Part shown: one piece after another, positions 33,641-40,443 of the stretch
How the letters are laid out: every line of letters begins with the position of its first letter
Position numbering within the stretch: the first letter of the stretch is position 1
Source of the DNA: Streptomyces sp. NBC_01306
GTDB taxonomy: Bacteria; Actinomycetota; Actinomycetes; Streptomycetales; Streptomycetaceae
DNA: 64,000 bases
NCBI RefSeq assembly: GCF_026340465.1
Contig: NZ_JAPEPC010000001.1
Location: forward strand, 5,027,001-5,091,000
Reading direction: 5' to 3'
Notes under the pieces: generated by a model
Told to the model about the DNA's origin: nothing
Databases searched by the model: none
The model's input: the letters and a program-made list of their open reading frames with translations, nothing else
Position numbers and translations under genes: made by a program

Positions 33641-34582
33641 TCAGTCACCTGCCTGTACGAGCCCGCTGCGGCGCCGCATCAGCAGTGCGGTGAATGCCAT
33701 GGCCAGGGCGAAGAGGACGAGCGCGACCACGCACGCGGAGCCGTAGTCGAAGCGCTGGAAGCCGAGCGTGTAGACGAGCTGCGGCAGGGTCAGCGTGGAC
33801 TTGTCGGGGAAACCGGGCTGGAACTGCTGCCCGGAGCCGCCGATGATGCCCGAAGCGACCTTCCCGGCCACCAGTGGCTGGGTGTAGTACTGCATCGCCT
33901 GGATGATCCCGGTGACCACGGCGAACATGATGATCGGCGAGATGTTCGGCAGCGTCACGAACCGGAAGCGCTGCACCGCCGACGCGCCGTCCAGCTCCGC
34001 CGCCTCGTACTGCTCCTTCGGTACGTCGAGGAGTGCGGCCATGAAGATCACCATCAGGTCGCCGATGCCCCACACCGCGAGCATGGTGAGCGCGGGCTTC
34101 GACCAGGTGGCGTCGGTGAACCAGCCGGGTGTCGGCAGCCCGATGTCACCGAGGATCGAATTGACCGGCCCCGTCCCCGGGTTGAGCAGGAAGACGAAGG
34201 CCAGCGTCGCCGCGACCGGCGGCGCGAGATACGGCAGGTAGAAGAGGGTCCGGAAGATCCCGGCGCCCGTCTTGATCTTCGTGATCAGCATTCCGATGCC
34301 GAGCCCGAACACCACCCGGCAGGCGACCATCACGACCACCAGCCAGAGCGTGTTGCGCATCGCGGGCCAGAAGTCCGGGTACTCGGTGAAGACGTACGTC
34401 CAGTTCGTCAGGCCGTTGAAGGACGGGGCCCTGAAGCCGTCGTACTTCGTGAAGGAGAAGTAGACGGTCGAGACCAGCGGGTACACGAAGAAGACGCTGA
34501 ACCCGATGAGCCAGGGCGACATGAAGGCCGCCGTCCGCACTGCCGCGCGGCGGCGCTTCGAACGCGGGGTGTACGTGGTCAT
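33641..34582 (-). CDS. Sugar ABC transporter permease, MalF type
   Basis: A 313-aa permease with six membrane helices, starting at FMSPWLIGFSVFFVYPLVST. The EAA loop is EQYEAAELDGASAVQRFRFV, followed by TLPNISPIIMFAVV. It pairs with the 32724-33635 permease. ATG 34582 lies 7 bp beyond the binding-protein stop. Confidence 0.92.
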   Translation of the reverse strand: MTTYTPRSKRRRAAVRTAAFMSPWLIGFSVFFVYPLVSTVYFSFTKYDGFRAPSFNGLTNWTYVFTEYPDFWPAMRNTLWLVVVMVACRVVFGLGIGMLITKIKTGAGIFRTLFYLPYLAPPVAATLAFVFLLNPGTGPVNSILGDIGLPTPGWFTDATWSKPALTMLAVWGIGDLMVIFMAALLDVPKEQYEAAELDGASAVQRFRFVTLPNISPIIMFAVVTGIIQAMQYYTQPLVAGKVASGIIGGSGQQFQPGFPDKSTLTLPQLVYTLGFQRFDYGSACVVALVLFALAMAFTALLMRRRSGLVQAGD

Positions 34583-34589
34583 GGCGAGG

Positions 34590-35924
34590 CTACTTCGCCT
34601 TCTCGTTGTCCTTGTCGATCTGCGACGCGGTCTTCCGCAGACCGGCCTTCAGATCCTTCGCCCTGCCGGACTCGAAGTCGTATCCGAAGTCCTGGAGGGT
34701 CACCTGGTAGGTGCCGCCGTTGACCGACGGGGGAGTGGTGTTGGAGGCCGGGTTCTGCGCGATGTCCAGGAACGTCTTCAACCGCGGGTCGAACTTCAGC
34801 TTCGGCGACTTGAGCGCGGCCAGCGTGGACGGGATGTTGTGGATGTCGTTGGCGAAGTCCACCACCGCGTCGGTGTCGGTGGTGATGTACTTCACGAACT
34901 CCCAGGAGGCGTTCTGCTTCTTGCTGGTCGACGCGATACCGGCGATCGTGCCGGTGATGTAGCCCTTGCCGTACGAGGCGGCCTGGTCGTCGGGGACCGG
35001 CAGCGGCGCGATGCCGATGTCCACCTTCGACTTGGCGTCCTGGGCCATCCCGAGCCGCCACTCGCCGTCGACCTGCATGGCGACCTGGCCGGTCTGGAAG
35101 GGGTGCTTGGCGCCCCACTCGTCACCGAACGTGGCCCGGTACTTCTCCAGCTTGGTGAAGCCACCCAGCTTCTTCACCAGGTTCTGCTGCCAGGTGAACA
35201 TCTTCGCGAAGGCGGGGTCCTTGGCGACATTGGACTTGCCGTCCTTGCCGACGTAGGTGGGGCTCCACTGCGCCACCATGTGGCTCGGTGTCGACTCATA
35301 GCCGTGGAAGTCCGGCATGAAGCCGAGCTGCTGGTACGAGTCGCCCTTGGACTTCGTCAGCTTGACGGCGTCCTGGTCGAACTCGGTCCAGGTCTTCGGC
35401 GGCGCGGTGATCCCGGCGTCCTTGAACTCGGCCTTGTTGTAGTAGAGCGCGTACGCGTCGCTGAGCAGCGGCAGGGTGCAGCGCACGCCGTCGAACTGCG
35501 TGTAGTCCTGGAGCGGCTTGGAGAAGGTCTTGTCCAGGTCGATCTTCGACTTGGCGAGGAAGGGCTTCAGATCCGCGAAGGCACCGGACGAGCAGAACTT
35601 GCCGACGTTGTCGGTGGTGAAGGAGGAGACGACGTCGGGGGCGTCCGAACCGCCGCCGCGCAGCGCCTGGTTGATCTTGTCGTCGGTCATGTTGCCGACG
35701 ACCTTCACCTTGATGTTCGGGTGGATCTTCTCGAACCGGTCGACGTCCGCCTGTATCGCCTTGACCTCGCTCGCGGCGCTCCAGCCGTGCCAGAAGGTGA
35801 TGGTGGTCTTCGCGTTCACGTCGTCGGTCGCGCCGCCCGAACTCTGACCCGTACAGGCCGAGGCGAGCAGGGACATGGATGCGACAGCGACGACGGCCGC
35901 GGCCAGTCGGCGGTTTCTGGGCAT
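34590..35924 (-). CDS. Sugar-binding lipoprotein of the ABC importer
   Basis: A 444-aa family-1 solute-binding protein. The signal peptide ends in lipobox LASAC with Cys24 as the lipid site, then a Ser/Gly linker. The mature chain has TTITFWHGWSAASEVKAI, MTDDKINQALRGGGSDAPDV, a central ALYYNKAEFKDAGI and MQVDGEWRLGMAQD, all usual for carbohydrate binders. It sits outside the membrane and feeds the two permeases. It would itself be a substrate of Lgt. A 123-bp gap separates it from the ROK gene upstream. Confidence 0.92.
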   Translation of the reverse strand: MPRNRRLAAAVVAVASMSLLASACTGQSSGGATDDVNAKTTITFWHGWSAASEVKAIQADVDRFEKIHPNIKVKVVGNMTDDKINQALRGGGSDAPDVVSSFTTDNVGKFCSSGAFADLKPFLAKSKIDLDKTFSKPLQDYTQFDGVRCTLPLLSDAYALYYNKAEFKDAGITAPPKTWTEFDQDAVKLTKSKGDSYQQLGFMPDFHGYESTPSHMVAQWSPTYVGKDGKSNVAKDPAFAKMFTWQQNLVKKLGGFTKLEKYRATFGDEWGAKHPFQTGQVAMQVDGEWRLGMAQDAKSKVDIGIAPLPVPDDQAASYGKGYITGTIAGIASTSKKQNASWEFVKYITTDTDAVVDFANDIHNIPSTLAALKSPKLKFDPRLKTFLDIAQNPASNTTPPSVNGGTYQVTLQDFGYDFESGRAKDLKAGLRKTASQIDKDNEKAK

Positions 35925-36047
35925 GACGGAATCTCCCTCTGGCAGATCTGGGGCTGTACGGGGGTACTGACTCGCGGAGCTGGTGCTGTACGGGGCGGTG
36001 CTTGCGGAGCTGCTTGCGGGCGCTCGGGGAAGCGGAACCTGCGGGGG

Positions 36048-37256
36048 TCAGTGGGCCGAGGTGTCGAACACCTCGTCGCGGGTGGTGGCGAGTGCGCTCT
36101 CCAGCGCCCCGCGCAGGACGGGCTGTTCGCGTACGGAGCCGAGGACGAGCCGGGGCCGGGACGCGGCCAGTTCGGCCAGCTCGCCCTGGACGAGTTCACG
36201 CAGCGGTTCGCCGCCCGCGACGATCAGATCGCCCGAGAGCACCAGGAGTTCGGGGTCGAGCACCGCCACCAGCGAGGCGAGACCGGTGGCCACCGCGGTG
36301 GCGAAGACCTCCAGAAGGCGGCGGTACGGTCCCCCGTCGGCCCGCGCGGCCTCGGAGATCAGCGCACTCGCCACCTCGATGTGCGAACCGCTGCCGATCT
36401 CCTCGATGCCCAGCTCCCGGGCCAGCCTGGCCAGCGCCTGGGAGCCGGCGAGCTCCTGGAAGCCCCCTGCGTTGACCTTGGTCACCTGGCGTACGAGCGG
36501 AGCGCCGGGCACCGGCATGAAGCCGACCTCGCCCGCGCCGCCGGTGAAGCCGCGGTGCAGCCGGCCGCCGAGGACGACGGCGGCGCCGACGCCCTCCTCG
36601 TTCCAGAGCAGTACGAAGTCCTCGTGACCGCGGGCGGCCCCCAGCCGCTGTTCGGCGACGGCGGCCAGATTGACGTCGTTCTCGTACTCGACGGGCATCG
36701 GCAGGGCGGCCGCCAGCTCGTCGAGCAGGGTGGGGGAGTGCCAGCCGGGCAGATGGGAGGCGTACCGCAGCCGGCCGGTGTTCGGGTCGAAGGCGCCGGG
36801 GGTGCCCACCACCACGCGCCGCAGATCGGCCCGCACCAGTCCGGCGGCCTTCGTGGCGCCGTCCAGGGCGTCGGTCACCTGCCGGACCACGCCGGTGCCG
36901 CGTCTGCCGGGGGTCGCGAGGCGGAACTCGCCGACGGTGCGTCCGGTGATGTCCGCGACGGCGGCCCGGATGCGCTGCGGGTTCACATCGATCCCGGCGG
37001 CGTGGCCGGCCGCGGCGTTGACCGCGTAGAGCTGCGCGCTCGGTCCGGGGCGGCCCTCGCTGGTGCCGGTGGCCACCACAAGACCGGCGGCCTCCAGCCG
37101 CGCCAGCAGCTGGGAGGCGGTCGGCTTGGAGAGCCCGGTCAGCTTGCCGATCTTCGTGCGGGAGAGCGGTCCGTGTTCGAGCAGCAGGTCGAGGGCGGCG
37201 CGGTCGTTCATCGCCCGCAGCACGCGGGGGGTTCCTGGAGTCGTGCCACCGGCCAT
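36048..37256 (-). CDS. ROK-family transcriptional repressor
   Basis: A 402-aa regulator heading the sugar operon. Residues about 15-75 form a winged helix (LSRTKIGKLTGLSKPTASQL), then the ROK domain with VVVGTPGAFDPNTGRL, EYENDVNLAAVAEQRL and VGAAVVLGGRLHRGFTGGAG. The usual ROK zinc motif (CxCGxxGC) is missing: the region after GEVGFMPVP has no cysteine. Related Streptomyces ROK proteins repress sugar operons and respond to the sugar or its phosphate. ATG 37256 is chosen; no strong RBS is seen. Confidence 0.9.
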   Translation of the reverse strand: MAGGTTPGTPRVLRAMNDRAALDLLLEHGPLSRTKIGKLTGLSKPTASQLLARLEAAGLVVATGTSEGRPGPSAQLYAVNAAAGHAAGIDVNPQRIRAAVADITGRTVGEFRLATPGRRGTGVVRQVTDALDGATKAAGLVRADLRRVVVGTPGAFDPNTGRLRYASHLPGWHSPTLLDELAAALPMPVEYENDVNLAAVAEQRLGAARGHEDFVLLWNEEGVGAAVVLGGRLHRGFTGGAGEVGFMPVPGAPLVRQVTKVNAGGFQELAGSQALARLARELGIEEIGSGSHIEVASALISEAARADGGPYRRLLEVFATAVATGLASLVAVLDPELLVLSGDLIVAGGEPLRELVQGELAELAASRPRLVLGSVREQPVLRGALESALATTRDEVFDTSAH

Positions 37257-37372
37257 GTCGTACGTACCTGCCCCTCGCGCCGCTGTCAGGAGTGCACCGT
37301 CGGGAGTGCACGCCGGGAATGCGCTGCCGGAGCGCACTGCCGGGAACGGGAATGCACTGCCGGGAAGCACTG

Positions 37373-37389
37373 TTAGGAAAGTTTCCAAT
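37373..37389 (-). promoter_or_regulatory. Putative ROK operator
   Basis: ATTGGAAACTTTCCTAA (minus strand) is a palindrome around a central C, like ROK operators I recall in Streptomyces. It lies right where transcription from the 37401-37430 promoter would begin. A second related half-site, CCTTCCAACG, is just upstream. Confidence 0.6.
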
Positions 37390-37400
37390 TCGTTGGAAGG

Positions 37401-37430
37401 AACGTAGGCCGCAGGTCAGCCGGGCGTCAA
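37401..37430 (-). promoter_or_regulatory. Promoter of the ROK-sugar operon
   Basis: On the minus strand TTGACG (-35, 37425-37430) and TACGTT (-10, 37401-37406) are 18 bases apart, close to the Streptomyces housekeeping consensus. The operator begins about 12 bases downstream. A GC-rich leader of about 120 bases with degenerate CACTGCCGGGAA repeats (37290-37370) follows before the ATG. Confidence 0.6.
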
Positions 37431-37476
37431 TGGTCTGTCCCGGTCCGGCAACCAAAGCGTTACCTCGGCACACGAA

Positions 37477-37509
37477 ATGAGCGCCCCGCGTGTCCTGCGG
37501 GGCGCTCAT
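37477..37509 (-). terminator. Hairpin terminator after the MscS gene
   Basis: A perfect 13-bp stem, ATGAGCGCCCCGC with GCGGGGCGCTCAT, and a 7-base loop. It lies 60 bp beyond the MscS stop and before the ROK promoter. Confidence 0.75.
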
Positions 37510-37568
37510 GCGTACGGAGAGTGAACAGCGGTGGTGCGGGCTCCGGAAGCCGCCGCCGCTCGGGGCCG

Positions 37569-38651
37569 CTACTTCGAGAGGTTCTGCGGAGGGATCGGCG
37601 ACGCGGCGAGCGACTGCGGTGACGTCGGGCTGGCCAGCGCGGACGGGGCCGACATGGCGGCCGACGAGTCGGCCGGCGGCTCCTCCGTGTCGACGGTGAC
37701 GGGGCCGCCCACGACCAGGATGCCCGCCTCCTCCAGCGCGATCTTGAGCCGCCAGCGCAGCTCCCGCTCCACACCGAGGGCCTTGCCCGGCATGGTCTTG
37801 GCGGAGATCCGGATGACCATCGAGTCCAGGAGTACGGAGTCCAGGCCGAGGATCTCGACCGGGCCCCAGAGCTGTTCGTTCCACGGTTCGGACTTGGCCA
37901 GGTCCTGCCCGGCCGCGCTGATCACCTCGCGCAGCCGCTCCAGGTTCTCGGTCGGCTTGACCTGGACGTCCACGGCCGCCGTCGCCCAGCCCTGGCTGAG
38001 GTTGCCGATCCGCTTGATCTCGCCGTTGCGTACGTACCAGATCGCGCCGTTGTCACCGCGCAGCTTGGTCACCCGCAGTCCGACCTCGATCACCTCGCCG
38101 GTCGCGACCCCCGCGTCGATGCTGTCCCCGACGCCGTACTGGTCCTCCATGATCATGAAGACGCCGGAGAGGAAGTCGGTGACCAGATTGCGCGCACCGA
38201 ATCCGATCGCGACCCCGGCGACCCCGGCGGACGCGAGCAGTGGAGCCAGGTCGATCTTGAGCGTGGAGAGCACCATCAGGGCCGCGGTGCCGAGGATCAC
38301 GAAGGACGCCACCGAGCGCAGCACCGAACCGATGGCCTCGGACCGCTGGCGACGGCGCTCCTGGTTCACCAGGAGACCGCCGAGAGCGGTGCCTTCAACA
38401 GCCGTCGCGCTGCGGTTCATGTGCTCTATCAGCCGGGTCAGCGCCCGCCGGACGAGAGCGCGCAGCACGGTGGCGATGACCAGGATCAGGATGATCCGCA
38501 GTCCGATAGAGAGCCACGTGGACCAGTTCTGCTGCACCCAGTCGGCGGCATTCGTCGCGGACTTCTGAGCGTCGTCCAGGGAGTCGGCCGTACCTGGCCG
38601 AGAGCTGTCACCCGTCGCTAGTGACCAGGTCACGGCATGCACGGCGTTCAC
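37569..38651 (-). CDS. Small-conductance mechanosensitive channel, MscS family
   Basis: A 360-aa membrane protein. Three to four helices (about 42-62, 110-130 and 135-155) lead to the pore helix with LASAGVAGVAIGFGARNLVTDF and GVFMIMEDQYGVGDSI, the MscS hallmark. A beta domain follows (GEVIEVGLRVTKLRGDNGAIW), then a cytoplasmic cage. The tail is a disordered Ser/Pro/Ala stretch of about 40 residues. It vents solutes on osmotic downshift. GTG 38651 has GGAGG eight bases upstream. The longer frame to 38690 is less likely. Confidence 0.9.
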   Translation of the reverse strand: MNAVHAVTWSLATGDSSRPGTADSLDDAQKSATNAADWVQQNWSTWLSIGLRIILILVIATVLRALVRRALTRLIEHMNRSATAVEGTALGGLLVNQERRRQRSEAIGSVLRSVASFVILGTAALMVLSTLKIDLAPLLASAGVAGVAIGFGARNLVTDFLSGVFMIMEDQYGVGDSIDAGVATGEVIEVGLRVTKLRGDNGAIWYVRNGEIKRIGNLSQGWATAAVDVQVKPTENLERLREVISAAGQDLAKSEPWNEQLWGPVEILGLDSVLLDSMVIRISAKTMPGKALGVERELRWRLKIALEEAGILVVGGPVTVDTEEPPADSSAAMSAPSALASPTSPQSLAASPIPPQNLSK

Positions 38652-38960
38652 AGCGGAAACCTCCAGGGGAAGCGGGCAGAACCTCCACACTAACGGCGCA
38701 TCACCGCTACTTCCGACGACCTGTTCGGCGGAGAGACGTATCCCACGCGGGGAACCGGCAGGAACGGCTGGGAACCGCCGACAACCCCTGAAAACCGCCG
38801 GGAACAGCGCGCGAACGGTCAGGAACGGCCAGGTGTGGACGAAAACACTCCGAGCCCGTTACCTGACGTTGGTGGCGCTTCCACCAGGCATGAGGAGAGA
38901 CTGAGGACAGATCGTCCCGGCGCGAGCCACGCGCCGCCGGCGTACAAGGAGGCATCCACC
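38652..38960. other. Divergent region, mscS / HNH nuclease
   Basis: No gene is seen in these 309 bases. About 38750-38830 is a loose repeat of GGGAACCGSC-like words. GGTGGCGCTTCCACC (38870-38884) is a small hairpin about 80 bp before the HNH start. Confidence 0.4.
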
Positions 38961-39497
38961 GTGCCGCACGTCCTGGTCCTCAACGCGTCGTACGAGCCGC
39001 TCGGCGTCGTACCGCTCCGTCGCGCGCTCGTCCTCGTCCTGGAGAACAAGGCAGTCTCCCTGGAGGAATCCGGCGCCTTCATGCACAGTGCCACCCGCAT
39101 CGTCCCCGCGCCCAGCGTCGTACGGCTGAAGCGATTCGTACGCGTCCCCTACCGGGGGCCCGTCCCGCTCACCCGCCGGGCACTGTTCGCGCGTGACGGC
39201 GGCCGCTGTATGTACTGCGGTGGCGTCGCAACCAGCGTCGACCATGTCATTCCGCGCAGCCGCGGCGGACAGCACCGCTGGGACAACGTGGTGGCCGCGT
39301 GCCGCCGCTGCAACCACGTCAAGGCCGACCGGCACCTGCTGGAACTGGGCTGGCGCCTGCGCCACCAGCCCGCCCCGCCGAGCGGCCTGGCCTGGCGCAT
39401 CATCGGAACCGGACACCGGGACCCGCGCTGGCTGCCGTACCTGCAGCCGTTCGGCGCGGACGACGCCATGGCACGGATCGACGGCGTCTCGGCCTGA
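38961..39497 (+). CDS. HNH endonuclease family protein
   Basis: A 178-aa protein. The N-terminal part (VPHVLVLNASYEPLGVVPLR) is typical of the actinobacterial HNH group. The nuclease core holds two zinc Cys pairs and the beta-beta-alpha metal motif: RCMYCGG, TSVDHVIPRSRGGQHRWDNV, AACRRCNHVKADR. The first catalytic His is in VDHVIP and the Asn in WDNVV. AAGGAGG lies ten bases before GTG 38961. Such proteins are common chromosomal singletons whose role (repair or restriction-like cleavage) is not settled. Confidence 0.9.
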   Translation: MPHVLVLNASYEPLGVVPLRRALVLVLENKAVSLEESGAFMHSATRIVPAPSVVRLKRFVRVPYRGPVPLTRRALFARDGGRCMYCGGVATSVDHVIPRSRGGQHRWDNVVAACRRCNHVKADRHLLELGWRLRHQPAPPSGLAWRIIGTGHRDPRWLPYLQPFGADDAMARIDGVSA

Positions 39498-39506
39498 CGA
39501 CCCGCG

Positions 39507-39776
39507 TCACTGGGGGCCCGCCGGGGGCCGCCGGGGGCGGGTCGTGTCAGCCGACGGTGTCCTCCCTGCGGGTGGCCCGGGCGGCGAGCACGGCCGTCCC
39601 GGCGAGGGCGTGACGTCGGGGTCGGCGCACCGTCGGGTGAGCCGGGCGTGCAGCCACCCGGCGTGGCGGTCGTAGAGCGCGGCCAGCGCGGCCGGATCGC
39701 CCTTGGCCACGGCTCGCAGCAGCGCCGCGTCCCCGGCGTCGTCGTGGTCTCCCCCCAGGGAGCGGAACAGTCTCAC
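39507..39776 (-). pseudogene. Truncated ECF sigma-factor gene
   Basis: The 89-aa frame starts like an ECF sigma factor: LLRAVAKGDPAALAALYDRH, then WLHARLTRRCADPDV, which is the start of region 2. After residue 55 the match stops and the frame runs into Pro/Gly/Arg filler. Regions 2.3-4 are missing. From the break another frame (39547-39611, stop TGA at 39547) reads HALAGTAVLAARATRREDTV, which looks like the end of a membrane protein. I infer a deletion that joined two genes. It cannot work as a sigma factor. Confidence 0.6.
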
Positions 39777-39802
39777 GCTCTCCCTATCGCCGCCGCACAG
39801 GT

Positions 39803-39959
39803 CATCGGTTCATCGCCTCATCGATTGATGCGCCCACCGGTTCATCGCCTCACCGGTTGATCGCGTCACCGTTTCATCGCGTCACCGGTTGATCGCGTCA
39901 ACTTTTTATCGCCTCACCGGTTCATTGCTTCATCGGGTGATCGCCTCATCGCTTTACCC
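39803..39959. repeat. 16-bp degenerate tandem repeat, about 10 copies
   Basis: The unit is close to CACCGGTTCATCGCCT, with variants such as CACCGGTTGATCGCGT and CATCGATTGATGCGCC. Nine full copies run from 39803 to 39946 and a partial tenth follows. The period is exactly 16. It is AT-richer than its surroundings and is not a CRISPR, since there are no spacers. Confidence 0.9.
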
Positions 39960-40179
39960 GTCCGCGCCCAGTCGCCGCAGGGGCTGAGCGGGTTTCCGGG
40001 TGCGCGCCAGAGTGGTCGGGTGGTGTGCCGAATTGCCCGATCCGGTGGAGGTGTGGACAATTTCGTCTGCGGGGAACGGAATGTGACCCGGCGCACGTTG
40101 GTGAGACGAATACGGATGGGGCCGCGCCCGCTGGGTAGGGCTTGAGTCCAACCTCGTCGCCGACCTTACGGAGATTCTC

Positions 40180-40419
40180 GTGGCCGCTTCAGCGCAGCTT
40201 CTGCTCTCGGCCCTGTCCAAACCCGTCCCGGAGACCGTTCCGGAGCTCGTGCCGGACCTGATGCCCGACCCCGACGCGAGCACCAGCTCCATGGAGCTGC
40301 CGCTGACGAGCGAGCCCCCGCTCTCCGATGTCGCACCCCTCACCAGCGAACCGCCGCTCGCTGACTTCACCCCGTTGACCAGTGAGCCCACCGCATACGG
40401 AACGGCTGCCGGGGTCTGA
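40180..40419 (+). CDS. Small repeat protein of unknown function
   Basis: A 79-aa acidic protein. A short hydrophobic lead (LLLSALSK) is followed by Pro/Glu/Asp-rich sequence and three copies of a PLTSEPPL-type unit (about 40-71). GGAG stands six bases before GTG 40180, and it ends 24 bp before malQ. The repeats and RBS favour a real gene. I do not recognise it. It may be secreted or disordered. It could instead be a leader region of malQ. Confidence 0.45.
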   Translation: MAASAQLLLSALSKPVPETVPELVPDLMPDPDASTSSMELPLTSEPPLSDVAPLTSEPPLADFTPLTSEPTAYGTAAGV

Positions 40420-40443
40420 CCGCAGCCTGAACGGGGAGTCCGC

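Noticed and set aside
39803..39959. CRISPR array
   Set aside because: Units abut with no spacers, are degenerate, and no cas gene is in the window.
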